A stretch of DNA of 64,000 nucleotides from Rhabditoides inermis (Eukaryota > Nematoda > Chromadorea > Rhabditida > Rhabditidae). Positions 1-10,775 of this stretch are shown here, piece after piece. How positions within the stretch are numbered: position 1 is the first letter of the stretch; every line of letters begins with the position of its first letter. The notes beneath the pieces were generated by a model, which was not told where the DNA came from, ran no database searches, and saw only the letters and a program-made list of their open reading frames with translations. The position numbers were made by a program, and so were the translations under genes. The DNA lies in assembly GCA_963966185.1 (NCBI GenBank), contig CAWZYM010000209.1, positions 702,501 through 766,500 on the forward strand, given 5' to 3'.

Positions 1-26
1 CGTCACATTACCATGAAATGTCCTAC

Positions 27-398
27 CTGTGCATGGAGTTCATGTCCATTGGGTCGATACTTTTTTCGAACTGGTCCTTCGGCCGAGTCATACCAAACCG
101 CTCACCCGCTCCACCTTTATACGTTTCTCTGAAGTACAGTTTTTTAACTCCGACAAACTTTATTCGTTTACCTACTAACGCTGGTGGTATTCATGGGATC
201 GTCTGATCGCTTGAAATAGCTGGCCCGTGACTGAGGTGATGCTGAGCGAGAAATCTGTATCCGCGGGATGGCTTGATACGTCTCCTGAAACCAATCTGCA
301 TCCTGGCAACATCTTTAGTTGTCCACCTGCATAGTCGTTCTACTTCCCGCCATTTCCTTGTCGCTCCACCGGAAAACGTCGTTAGTATCGTAGGGGAA
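27..398 (-). CDS. Unidentified gene, three visible exons (partial)
   Basis: Three minus-strand exons join in phase: 398-327, 302-172 and 128-27, with acceptors cgacag, tgccag and cttcag and donors gtggac, gtaaac and gtagga. The translation is hydrophilic and Ser/Arg/Met rich. It starts near FPYDTNDVFRWSDKEM and ends near DPMDMNSMHR. Neither end of the gene is visible: the 3' part runs off the window, and no convincing upstream exon was found between 400 and 620. The gene is head-to-head with glucosylceramidase, so the 400-620 stretch may hold a shared promoter. FPYDTND faintly recalls a Cys-loop channel motif, but nothing else supports that. I do not recognise the product. Confidence 0.45.
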
Positions 399-623
399 CT
401 GTCGAATCGTAGGCAGGAACGTGGACATAAATAATACGGGCGAGACTTTACGACCGGCCAACCGCCTTTGTAGCCTATCACTCGCCTAATTTACGCGCGC
501 ACTTTTGAGTCGTCATGGATACTGGACACACACTCCGGAATCGTCTGGCTACACACATGTTTCGGGCTTCTCAATTACACTTTTCACCTTTAGCATAATC
601 GATTAGACGCTATTTCACCAGCT

Positions 624-1672
624 ATGCTGATTGCATTTGTTGCGTTGCTGTACGCGGCCAGTGCACGTGAGTTCTACTTAAAAGTTTGTTCACTATAAAC
701 GACACGAGTTATATATAATCGTGTAATTACAAGTTATACAATATTTACAAAGCCAATATTAAGAGACTCATAAAAACTGTTGTGCACAAGTCTCCGATTG
801 CTTGCATTGCATGGATTCCATAACAACTACGAATGGGCTTACATATTACGAAATACGATTGAGTATGTATTTTTAGATGAGCTCTGCAATAAGCGCATTG
901 TATCGGTGGATGGAGAGGGATTGGGCGTGATTTGCGTATGCAACGCGACGTATTGCGATGAGGTGAGGAGACAATCTCCAAACATTTTCATGAAACACGT
1001 TTGTAGCTTCCGTCGCCTCCGTCCGACGGAATTTTCGTCTACTCGACTTCCAAAGATGGGGATCGCCTAACGAGAACCCAGTTGAAAAACGAGCCAAGTA
1101 ATGCAACGGCGCATGCAAACATGAACTCCTGTTCTTTTCAGAATCTACGAAATCTAGAACTCTCAACATTGTGGAATGCGTTCTCGGCGAGATCGAAATG
1201 TGTGTGGACGTGTTGTTCCGAAGTGAGTGAGAGCGGTGGCAATCGTGATGAAGTTCTCTTTCATATATCAAGTTCTCAATCAATTGCTCAATGATCTGTT
1301 AAATCAAATGCACAATCGATTGCTCAATCAACCGCTCAATAAATGTCTCAATTATTTGCTCAATCAATCTCTCAATCAACCGCTCAATCAATGTCTCAAT
1401 CATTTGCTCAATCAATTGCTCAATCAACCGCTCAATTAGGGGCGGCGCGCAGCGGCGCCCGTTTGTTTTGAGCTGTGACGCGCGCAACACGCCACTCCCA
1501 AGGCACACACGATTTCTCTATTCTAATACAATATACTTAATTAGTGTGCGTTATTTGTTAGAATATCACTTTGTAAGACCTATGAGTATGATTCGTGAAA
1601 CCAATATCGGTTGCGGCATCCAAAAACCGCCCTCTCTTGCTCTCTCCCGCTTTGCCACTAAACGTGTTTACG

Positions 1673-1717
<45 letters not shown>

Positions 1718-4700
1718 GTGTGCATCACGTAAGCTCCGCCCACTGCACTTTGCGCTCATTGGTCGCTCGGCTCTCTTGCGTGCGCACTCTGATTGGCTGA
1801 GCGCATGCCCCGCCCTTCGTTCACCCACTCTCGTGTCGGCTCGCCGTCCAGGCCACCGCCCCAGTTTTGGCGCGAAAACTGTGGGGGGAGGGGAGTGTGC
1901 GGAGCGGAGTGAGTGGGTAAGAGAGAGAGACGCGAAATAGCGCGTGTCAATGAGAGACTGGCATTGGCAGGCGCACGAGCGATTCGACAAAGCAGTGCGT
2001 TTCCATATTCAGGATACGTTTTCTAAAGTTTCGAATATGTATACATAACATGTTCGGCACATCAACCTGAAAAACAATTTCTTCGAAATTTGAGAAAAGG
2101 ACATCCATTCTCTTTCGAAAAGTACACGAGTAAAGAGGAGTGGTTTGTTTTGATCTAATTCAACAAAAGCACATGCATAAAATCTCTTCGCAGCTGACTA
2201 AAATTTCAAAACAAACCTGCTCTTTCTGATCGATGAAAAATATAGTATGCACTATAATCGTGTCATACATTTTGTTGCAAGTTACTTGTTGGGATTAACA
2301 GTATCCTGAATACCTGAACTCAACATGCTAACAAGAAAACAATTAGAGTTTTAAAACATCGTTCGAAAGAGCAGGTTTGTTTTGAAATTTTAGTCAGCTG
2401 CGAAGAGATTTTATGCATGTGCTTTTGTTGAATTAGATCAAAACAAACCACTCCTCTTTACTCGTGTACTTTTCGAAAGAGAATCAATGTCTCAATCATT
2501 TGCTCAATCAATCTCTCAATCAACCGCTCAATCAATGTCTCAATCAATCGCTCAATCGACTGCTCGATCAGAAACGCCCTCTACGATCACCGTTGACCCG
2601 ACGCGTGCCCGCCAGCCACTGCTCGGCTTCGGTGGCGCGTTGACTGACGCGGCCGCTATCAACATCAAACAGCTGCCGGCGAGTATGGCCGAGTCACTCA
2701 TGGCCAGCTATTTCGGGGAAAACGGTGAGACTCAAGGCGTGGTTCAACTCTTCGGGAACCGTTTCCGAAGTAGTTCGAAGTAGGACATTTACAAGTAGTT
2801 TAAAGTGGTTGAGAACATTGCGGTGGGAGGCATTTGACAGTAGTTTGAAAAGACTGACCGCTACTTTAGTAATTTACTAGTGTAAGCATTAATCGCAGGC
2901 ATTGGGTACTCTCTCATTCGGATTCCAATGGCGTCATCGGATTTCTCGACACGAGTGTATTCGTACGACGATGTGCCCGGCGACTTCGCGTTGAAGCACT
3001 TTGCGCTGGGCGAGGAGGACGTCAAGTACAAGGTGTGCTAGTGAGAGTGGTTAGGAGAAAGCCTCAAGTGTCAAACATAAACAAAAAAATACAGCATACC
3101 AAAACGAATATATGATTCGTAGTGAAGATCGTAAATTATAGTAAAGATCGTAAACTCGTCAAGGTGATATGTTCAAATGTTCAATAGAGCGGCTTCGGTT
3201 GCGATCTGTTGAGGCTTGGCCTTTGATGAGTTCTTTGTTTTGCTGCTAACAGTTGTGATGTTCAGATCCCTCTGATTCGCATGGCGCAACGCCTGTCCCC
3301 GCGCACGCTGAAGGTGTTCGGATCGCCGTGGTCGCCTCCCGCGTGGATGAAGACCAGCGGACGCGCCAAGGGAGGAGCGTCGATGATAGTGAGTCGACAT
3401 CATTCATAAACTGTGCCAACTTGCATGAGCCTTTGATATGGAACATTAGTTTGTCATCGTTTTCCTACTTGCTTATATTGTTATCAACGAAATGATCATC
3501 TCAGGACTCGCCTCTCCACTGGCGCACGTATGCCGCCTACTTTGCTCGCTTCATCCGCGCCTACGAGAAGAGGGGCGTGCCGGTGTGGGCGGTGACCGTG
3601 CAGAACGAACCCTCTTCGGGTACACAGCTTCGACCTTTGAAAACTCAGTGCAGTACTTACGTATAAGTAGGATATGTGTGACTGTTATTGACCGTGCAGA
3701 ACGAACCCTCATCTGGTATCTTTCACACTTTTCATAGAGCTTCGAACGAGAAGTCTTAGCAGTAGATTGATGTACATGTTATTTGTGATTCTTGCAACTT
3801 GAAAGTGGGCACAAATCAACGATATACTTCCAGGCGAGGACGCCGAGTGGCGCTGGCAGACGCTCAACCTCACCTGCCAGCAGGAGCAGTGAGTCGAAAA
3901 CACCAGAACTTAACTCATTTCTAACCATGTCCATGCTCCGATAGTGTATGCGGGCATTGCCCGGTGTGTCTTTCAGCGACTTCATTCTCAACCATCTTGG
4001 TCCGGCTCTAAACTCCACTCGCACGTCTATCATATCCATGGACGACCAGCGCAATGAGCTGGAAGAGTACGCGGAGAAGGTTATTAGACAAGCAACTGAT
4101 CGTGAGAGTACATGTAATTAACTACGCATACATCCGGTTTCGGTTCAAATTCCATTCCCCATACTGAATGTGTGATCCTGACGACCAGGACCATCATCAG
4201 TGATGAACCAGTAGTGAGAAGGAGGAGGAGAGGAGGAGAGAGGGGAAAGCAGATCACCTTGTTGGATAGCATCCCGAATAGAGGACATGGCACACTTCAG
4301 ATGTACTCCGACCCACGCACGGCGCGCTATGTGAAGGGACTGGGCATGCACTGGTGAGATACCAACTCGCTATTGTGTTGTCCGATCACATTTGACCAAC
4401 CACCCACTCATATTCATGATGCTAAGCGCGCGAAGACAAGTTAGTAGACACGAGTTTTTCGGATGTTTTACAGAATGCAAGGGCAATATTATTTCCAGTA
4501 AACGTTCATTGTTTGTTCAGGTACAACAATGGTCCGGACGCGTCGTCAATGACTCGCGTGGCGGAGAAGTGGCCGAACAAGTTCATTCTGGCCACGGAGG
4601 TGCGGTGTTGTCAAGCCGGTTGATTCGGGGGTCCTCTTAGTCGAGAATAAGATAGGGTTCTTGATTACGACAAAGTCCACAGAGGAAGTTGGTTTAGGTG

Positions 4701-5756
4701 GCGTCAGACGTCTTGTATTTCATCCATTCTTTTGAGTCTGTAGATGGCGCTGTGACATCTTGAAGGGACATTCTTTCACATGTGCCACAGGCGTGCAACG
4801 GCTATGGTGCCAGGGATGTGCACGTGATTCTGGGAAGCTGGCAGCGCGCCGTCAAGTATGCAAAGGATATCATCACGGTATAATTTAGTAATATATTTAT
4901 TCATAGAAACGATAACATTGGAGAGACAACGAAAAGTTTTGAACAAGTGCCCATGATATCATCACGAAAATGAAATGATCACTTTTGCTCACTTCAGGAT
5001 CTCAACCACTATGCGGTGGGTTGGGTGGACTGGAACGTGGCACTGGACACGCAAGGAGGACCAAACTGGGTGAGCTGATGGGTCAGGTGGTCACTTTTAG
5101 AGGTAGAGACCTAAATCATGCAACAGATTTCAAACGCTCCATATTGCACCTCTATTCGCTTGAGGCATGACTCCATAAGTACTTTACATTTAATGCCGTT
5201 ATCCCAGCTCTCATTGATTCTCCAACAATTTGATATGTTCAGGTAGGTAACTTTGTCGACGCTCCCGTTATCGTGAATGCGACAGCGAGAGAGTTCTACA
5301 AGCAGCCCACGTTCTATATACTGGCGCATTTCAGGTAAGTGTTCGAGTAGTTGTCAGTTTCTAAAAAAATGCAAACAGTCCTCTCCAATGTTCCACAGGA
5401 GCACAATTTGTGCGCATTGTATTCGAACTAGGAAAATGGCGGAAACTTGATGTCTTCCCACTACTTCTTACTACATATGTAGTGCCGAATATGTAGCGAA
5501 CCACTGGAAACTGTTTGAAATTGCCCACTAACAGAGTTGATGTGTAAGGTCTTTCGGGAGTATTCTGAGGGCAACTGGAAGGCTATTCCGAAAAGTGTTT
5601 TGACGAGTCTGACCGCGACTTTAGCAAATTCCTCCGGCCGCGAGCGGTTGTAGTCCACGCTCACATACCGCCGCCGCTAGTGGGAGTGGCGGCAGTGAAC
5701 ACTGACGGACAGAGGTGCCCTCTCTCTCTCTCTCTCTCTCTCTCACTCACTCTCTA

Positions 5757-5796
<40 letters not shown>

Positions 5797-5979
5797 TCCC
5801 TCTATATGTATTCAATTATTTCTCTCTCTCTTACAGTTTTCCATTCATTCAGAGTTCTTGTTGTTCTCAATGCATCCGACTCTGCTCTCGAGTTCAGCGT
5901 GAATGAGAAGGGCAAGAAATCGACGCTCCGAGTGCCGATCAAATCTCACTCGGTTGTCACTGTCGTCTGGCCTCAATGA
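624..5979 (+). CDS. gba: Lysosomal glucosylceramidase (GH30, acid beta-glucosidase), complete
   Basis: Hydrolyses glucosylceramide to glucose and ceramide in the lysosome. Sixteen exons: 624-666, 877-962, 1007-1097, 2572-2724, 2899-3032, 3266-3388, 3505-3619, 3834-3888, 3977-4079, 4301-4353, 4521-4599, 4791-4877, 4998-5069, 5243-5334, 5625-5714, 5853-5979. All phases match; total 1503 nt, 500 aa, close to the family's usual 500-540. The start ATG opens a 14-residue hydrophobic signal peptide. The family N-terminal motif [10 protein letters not shown] follows. [12 protein letters not shown] is the first strand of the barrel. VQNEPSSG carries the acid/base Glu. FILATE at the end of exon 11 carries the nucleophile Glu, with ACNGYG opening exon 12. 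GWVDWN and GGPNW are also conserved. The EDAEWRWQT insert after NEP resembles nematode GBA. Intron 3 is long and repeat-filled. The exon 9 donor (gttatt) is weak but keeps family spacing. A decayed partial copy lies at 18676-19535. Confidence 0.92.
1271..1438 (+). repeat. 12-bp tandem repeat (CTCAATCA-type) in gba intron 3, first array
   Basis: About 14 degenerate units of a 12-bp period, core CTCAATCA followed by a variable tetranucleotide. The periodicity leaves several frames open (reading LNQ-repeats), but these are artefacts of the repeat. The same array reappears at 2485-2571. Confidence 0.85.
1640..1930. promoter_or_regulatory. GC-rich promoter-like block inside gba intron 3
   Basis: The block contains a (GGC)n tract (about 1675-1711), two inverted CCAAT boxes (ATTGG near 1758 and 1790), a GC box (CCCCGCCC near 1808) and a palindromic E2F-type site TTTTGGCGCGAAAA at 1865-1878. 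Composition is far more GC-rich than the flanks. No exon leaving it was identified. It could be an alternative gba promoter, a promoter carried in by an insertion, or chance clustering. Confidence 0.35.
2107..2484. mobile_element. MITE family A, complete copy with long inverted arms
   Basis: A 378-bp element in gba intron 3. Two near-perfect inverted arms of about 120 bp (2107-2233 and 2363-2484) start and end with ATTCTCTTTCGAAAAG. They surround an unrelated centre of about 130 bp. It has no coding capacity. Related single arms occur at 7215-7345, 10014-10147, 21765-21885 and 26471-26584. Confidence 0.85.
2485..2571 (+). repeat. 12-bp tandem repeat, second array, ending in a splice acceptor
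   Basis: Seven units of the same CTCAATCA-type repeat as 1271-1438. The last unit, mutated to CTCGATCAG, supplies the AG acceptor of gba exon 4 at 2572. The phase of exon 3 (donor at 1098) only fits this acceptor. Confidence 0.75.
3689..3717 (+). repeat. Intronic micro-duplication of the gba active-site exon end
   Basis: Repeats the last 26 nt or so of gba exon 7 (3593-3619), including the donor GT. Both copies encode TVQNEPSSG, which holds the catalytic acid/base Glu. The differences I can see are synonymous (TCT TCG versus TCA TCT). It lies about 95 bp downstream in intron 7. Confidence 0.8.
5717..5800 (+). repeat. (CT)n microsatellite in gba intron 15
   Basis: CT dinucleotide runs begin immediately after the exon 15 donor and fill most of the intron up to the acceptor at 5852. 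Confidence 0.95.
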
Positions 5980-6024
5980 AACTTTCTTCTGACACTTCAT
6001 GTTCGTTCAGCATTACGTCGCCAT

Positions 6025-6030
6025 AATAAA
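6025..6030 (+). promoter_or_regulatory. Poly(A) signal AATAAA of gba
   Basis: AATAAA lies 45 nt after the gba stop codon. No other gene on this strand is near. Confidence 0.7.
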
Positions 6031-6335
6031 GGATTTCGAAGAAACACATTATGTTTGTTTAATGCGAGGTTCAGTGTTCGTTTGAGGAAATAGACTCGCG
6101 GCTAATTTGTTGGGTTCATAACGTTGTTGTGAAAACCTCAAAAATTTGCGGCGAAATTTGAGTTTGTAGCGTAAAAGAAGAAATAAAATGTTTTATAGAA
6201 TAGAAACGAGCTTATACACATTCCATAGTCTCTATCGCATTAAATGGAGACGTTTGTTCATAGATCAGCACAACTCTGAATAATACAATTCACAATGATA
6301 CTGTTTTTTTATTTGTAATGCAGTTTTTGGGATGA

Positions 6336-6867
6336 CTAGTACGGGGTTCCTTTCAAGACGACGTAGTCTTCGGATGGAGATGGATAGACCATAGGAACGG
6401 GCTGAAATACAATGGGTAAAGGTTCCTCCAAAGTTTCTACGTACTGACCTATTTCTCTTTTACCTCTCTCTTTCTCTCTCTCTCTCTCCCTCCCTCTCCC
6501 TCTCTCTCCCCCTCTCTCTCACTCACATCTTCCTTCATCTGCATGTCTCCTCCTTCTATCGCTTGCATATTGCTCGCCGCTTCTGCCAATGCCAGCGACC
6601 TCTCCGTCTTTTCTTTCTTTGTCCTCAGAAATTTCAGTCGAGGTATGTACGCTGCTGTGTATCCTTTCACCAGTAGTATCAAGCCACACAAAGGGAAACC
6701 GAAGGCGACCACGTCTGAATCAAAAAATTAGGCTTGAGAAAGAGAGAGAGGGAGAGAGAGAGAGAGAGAGATATTGACAGTTGATGTTGATGAGGGCGTT
6801 GGTTGGTTTCATGACTAGATCGCAGGCGCGTCGCACAATGTTGTGGTAGGTGGTAGGTGAAGTGGCA
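6336..6867 (-). CDS. 3' end of an unidentified membrane protein gene
   Basis: Three minus-strand exons: about 6867-6779, 6714-6527 and 6401-6336 (stop TAG). Phases agree across both introns. The second exon encodes one clear membrane segment (VVAFGFPLCGLILLVKGYTA), then a basic stretch and an Ala/Glu-rich tail. The last exon ends DYVVLKGTPY. The first donor is gtcaat, a GTCANT form also used elsewhere in this window. The 5' part is not visible: upstream lie MITE and LINE sequence. The layout of a last membrane segment plus a cytoplasmic tail would fit a receptor or transporter C-terminus, but no family could be assigned. Confidence 0.55.
6463..6772. repeat. CT/GA microsatellites in introns of the 6.3-6.9 kb gene
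   Basis: CT-rich runs at about 6463-6520 and GA-rich runs at about 6738-6771 fill both introns between the minus-strand exons. Confidence 0.9.
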
Positions 6868-6889
6868 CTTGGCGTTCATCTTTCTTTTC

Positions 6890-7214
6890 AGCAGATTCTT
6901 TCATGAACAGTGAGCTATTTTTTTGTAAATAGGATACGATGACATTTTGTTCAGCTTTATCCAGTTTAGTTTTTGATATTAGAGAGGGGCGCACTCTTTT
7001 TTGGCTTATAGGATAGGGCTCGGCTTAGGATAGAGAGAGCGCTCTCTGTTTTGGCTTAGGATTGGGCTCGTGCCAGAGTTTTCAAGAAGCGATATGCAAA
7101 GGTCATGTTAGCAACAATGACTCATCCAAATCATGTTAGTTAGCTTCGCACCGTTCCGTAGGCCAGATCACTTGTCGTCGGCTTCTTTGTATCTCTTCTC
7201 TGAAAGAAATTATT
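6890..7214. other. Intergenic, no gene seen
   Basis: I see no exon with splice sites here. A short imperfect duplication of a sequence reading ggcttaggat...gggctcg lies near 7004-7070. Confidence 0.5.
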
Positions 7215-7345
7215 GTCTTTCGCAAAGTACAAGAGTAAAGTGGTTTGTTTTGATCTGATTCAACAAAAGCACAGACATAGAATCTTTTCGCAGCTGACTA
7301 AATAAAGTTTCAAAACAAACCTCTTTCAAACGATGTTTTATAATT
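7215..7345 (+). mobile_element. MITE family A, single arm
   Basis: About 130 bp homologous to the outer arm of the element at 2107-2484, in the same orientation, running into the complementary inner sequence (aaacgatgtttta). The matching opposite arm is not present, and LINE sequence begins directly after it. Confidence 0.7.
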
Positions 7346-9668
7346 CAATTCAATCAACTCGATTTAATTCAACATTTATCCGGTATCGCATTATGTGATC
7401 ATAACTCAAAACATCAATCATTCACAGAGTAGCGCCGGGAAGCAAAATTCTTCCATCTTGTCGCATCAGCGTCCGCAGCCACACTCTTCCATTCCTCCTA
7501 TAGGGTCCTCCTATTGGTCTGGATCGTCTTCTTGATGCTCCACTGTAGATGAGGGCGACCGGCCTTGCCTTTCCTCGGCGGGTTCCAATCAATAACGCGT
7601 CGCGTCCATCGGTCGTCGTTGCAAGTCATGATGCGGCGGGCGAACCTCCACTTCCTTGATCTCGCCTCGCACAGCACGTCTCGTAATCCCGTCAGTCGTC
7701 GTATATCCTTGCACGGCACCTTGTCCAGCAGAGTCAACCCGAGCATCTTTCGTTCCATCCGTCGTTGAACAGTTCTCAGCTTCTGCAGGTCTTCTCTCTT
7801 TAGACTTCATGTCTCGGCAGCGTAGGTGAACGCGGGAAGACCTGCCATCCAAAATTCCTCCGCAGTCGCATCAGCGCACTATTTAGCGTCAGGAACTGGC
7901 TATGGCGGAAGAAAGCGCCCCAGCCAGTCTGTATCCTCCTTGTCACCTCCACTCGGTCGTCGGCTATAAAACTAAGAGAGCGGCCCAGGTAGACGAATTT
8001 GTCCACGTACTTCATTTGCTTCATTTCTCCTCCGTCCAGCCTAATGCTCTTCTTCGGTCCGTTGCTCATCACCACCGTCTTCTTCCTGTTCACGAACAGC
8101 CCGTAGTCGCTGCTCTTCCCCGCGAGTTTCTCCAGCATCCTTTCTGCAGCCGAGGCCGAACGTGCAAAAAGGATGATGTCGTCAGCATAACAGAGATGAG
8201 TCAGCCTCTGACCTCCAATGTCCAGTCCGGCTCCAACGATGTCGAAGTCCATCTTGACACAAATTTCAGCAAGCACGCAGTTGAACGGGTGGCGGGGAGC
8301 ATTGGCGCACACCTTTCTTCACTTCGATTTTGGTCGGTGTCCCTCGAACGTTCATTTTCGTCTTGCCATCGTTGTGGATACTCTGCAGCAGTCGAATGTA
8401 GGCGGGGTGCACTCCACATCTCTTCAGCGCAAGCCACGTGTCGTTGTGCTCGATGGAGTCGTAGGCCTTTGCAAAGTCCACGAAAACCAGGTAGCCGTGG
8501 TAGCCGTGGCGATAGAGATTGTAGATCACTTCTCGCGTCACCAGAATATGGCAGCTGAATCCTCTCCAAAAACCGGCCTGCTCCAGCAGCTGCTGCGCCT
8601 CTGAAAATGGTTGTAGTCGAGCGAGCACAGTCCGCATTAGCAGCTTCAGCAGCGTCGAAGACACAGAGATCGGCCTGTAGTTGCCGATGTCGAATGGATC
8701 GCCCTTCTTGTATAGCAGTGATACCAAAGAGTCGGCAATGTCGTCAGCGATCCTCCCTCCAGTGAGAGAGGTGTTGAACAGCGCGGCAACGTACTCCAGT
8801 AGAATCGGCGGCGCGTACAGCAGACTCTCCGTAGATATCCGGTCAGGTCCTCGATTCTTCTTTATCAGCACCAGAACGCGACGAATCTCCTCGGCAGTAA
8901 ACTCCTCCGGTAGCGGTTCATCCACGTCGAACGGCGGGAACGGCAGCCAGGCACGGAAGTCGAACTGGTTCAAAGCCCGGCAGCTCCTCACTCCGTCAAG
9001 ACTCTGCATGAAAACGAAATCATAACAAGAGCGAGTACGTTGGGCAGATCTCCAAGTCCAGAGTCGCCCCGTCCGATTCCGGAAGTAGGTGTTTCCGGCG
9101 ATTCATCCGTTGCTCTCGAGCTACTCAGCCAGTATCTCTCCTCTTCTGTTTTTGGCACCGTATCCATACGGGCCAACGCAGCGCTCCGAGTCCACGATTC
9201 TTCTTCCCAGCGATGCATTCATGTCACCGAGGACAACTACGCGGAAACGGCAGCGAACCCCGGATTCGGACCGACGAACGCTTACCGATCCACCACCCCG
9301 AGGGCTCTTCTGCCTGGAACCGGGGCGGGTGCAGTCATCCAAGACAAGAGTGCGTTCGTATTCTTCATCTGTGTACGACGTGGTCTCCATGTAGACGCAA
9401 ACCACGCGTAACGTGTACTCCTCCATATCCAGGTCGACGAAACACAACCGCGGTGAGACGGCAGTGAATCTGGTTTAGAAGACGTTGGCCGGGTGCGTCG
9501 CGCTTGACTTCGCAGAGCCCGAGAACGTCCACTTTCACCTTGTGCACGGCCTCCTCCAGCTCCAATAGTCTCCTCTCTGTCCGGAGAGAGCGAGCGTTGA
9601 GGACGGCGTCGTTGATGACGTCCTTTCGCTCCATCGGGCTTCTCCGTGCGGGCCCAGTCGTGCTTCAC
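7346..9668 (-). mobile_element. RTE-type LINE, decayed (endonuclease plus reverse transcriptase)
   Basis: On the minus strand, in order: an APE-type endonuclease (VDVLGLCEVKR, then VVVLGDMNASLGR and VGPYGYGAKNRRGE, about 9634-9121), reverse transcriptase (NYRPISVSSTLLKLL, FVDFAKAYDSI, about 8970-8312), the catalytic box CYADDIILF (about 8200) and the C-terminal region to about 7440. The frame changes at about 9400, 9120, 8310 and 7790. The endonuclease C-terminus appears deleted, so the copy is dead. Its 3' UTR (tatccggtatcgcat) matches the element at 34740-35671, so the two belong to one family. Confidence 0.88.
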
Positions 9669-9699
9669 GGAGGTTTCCAGAACATGCGGCCACGGCGAT

Positions 9700-10010
9700 T
9701 CACGTTAGTTAAAAAGAAATCAAGTCGCGTCGCGGTTACAAAAGAATAATTTCAATTGGAGCGCGAAAGTTTACGCCATTCTGGAGGAAAATTTATTTAT
9801 TTTTCTTTTCGTGCCGGGAGCCTGGCGGATTCTGTAGCAACTCTTGCAGGGAAAAACAATTTCCATTTTCAACTGATCGTGAAATGGCGTGGCGGCGGCG
9901 ACGGCCGGGGAGCGAGAAATGCACCCGACCGGCCGCCGTGACAAAAAGAATTTGAATGAAATGGTGTATGTTTTATAACTTTTATTTTTTCTGTGTATAT
10001 ATATATAATC
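9700..10010. other. Intergenic, no gene seen
   Basis: Sequence between the LINE 5' side and a MITE arm. It includes a GC-rich patch (about 9890-9940). No supported exon. Confidence 0.4.
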
Positions 10011-10013
10011 GAT

Positions 10014-10147
10014 AATTCTCTTTCGAAAAGTACATAAGTAAAGAGAAGTGGTTTGTTTTGATCTGATTCAACAAAAGCACATGCATAAAATCTCTTCGCA
10101 GCTGACTAAAATATCGAAACAAACCTGCTCTTTCTAATCGATGAAAA
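10014..10147 (+). mobile_element. MITE family A, single arm abutting an exon
   Basis: About 134 bp, from ATTCTCTTTCG to cctgctctttctaatcg, matching the left arm of the 2107 element. It ends within a few bases of the first recognisable exon of the next gene, and its last AG (10147-10148) sits where that exon's acceptor would be. Confidence 0.75.
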
Positions 10148-10148
10148 G

Positions 10149-10734
10149 TTCAACGCGGTGAACCTGTACTTCCTGCACAAGGCGTCCATCAATCAGGTAC
10201 CGTATCCCCGTGGGGTCCTGCCACGATCATCCTGCCGTTCAGGTGTTCTGTCCGGTGCGCAACGCGTTGCTCTCGATCACGACGGCGACGCCGTTTGCGT
10301 GGCTGTTCCTATACACATTGCACATCGAGAGAGAAAGAGAGAGAGAGAGAGAGACATTCCTCCTACAGCACCGGCATCTGTCTCCTATACGGTGTCGTCA
10401 CACCCTGTCTTCTCTCATCCGCCACCTTCTTTTTCACTCACAAGTACGTTGTTCAGTTTCCACACATTTGACATTGTCATGTATACAACTAATAAGGCGT
10501 GTCTCGTTTTGCAGCTCGCTGATCCCCTCGCAATGGCTCTTCTGGTTCCTCGCCGTACCGATTGCCATGTTCCTACTGGTACATTTTACCCGTTTCAGGA
10601 TACGTTTCTGATCCACCACTTGCAGCTTTCGTTCTACGCGTCGGCCACCTCTTTCCTCGTGTCTCTACACAAACAGTACGATGTGGTCGTGGTGAAGTTC
10701 TCCCTGCGAAGGGCGCTGCTCCAACACGCATAAC

Positions 10735-10775
<41 letters not shown>

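Noticed and set aside
172..398. Cys-loop ligand-gated channel
   Set aside because: Only FPYDTND recalls the family; no Cys-loop or membrane segment is visible in the adjoining exons.
1468..1990. ORFs with poly-Gly, poly-Ala or poly-Arg
   Set aside because: Frames of the (GGC)n tract, with no splice support.
4084..4357. ORFs within gba intron 9
   Set aside because: They overlap the exon 10 region in the wrong frame and lack splice sites.
6527..6867. Class C GPCR or OST-alpha C-terminus
   Set aside because: One membrane segment plus a tail is too little, and no signature residues could be matched.
7565..9467. Plus-strand ORFs over the LINE
   Set aside because: Antisense shadows of the minus-strand endonuclease and reverse transcriptase.
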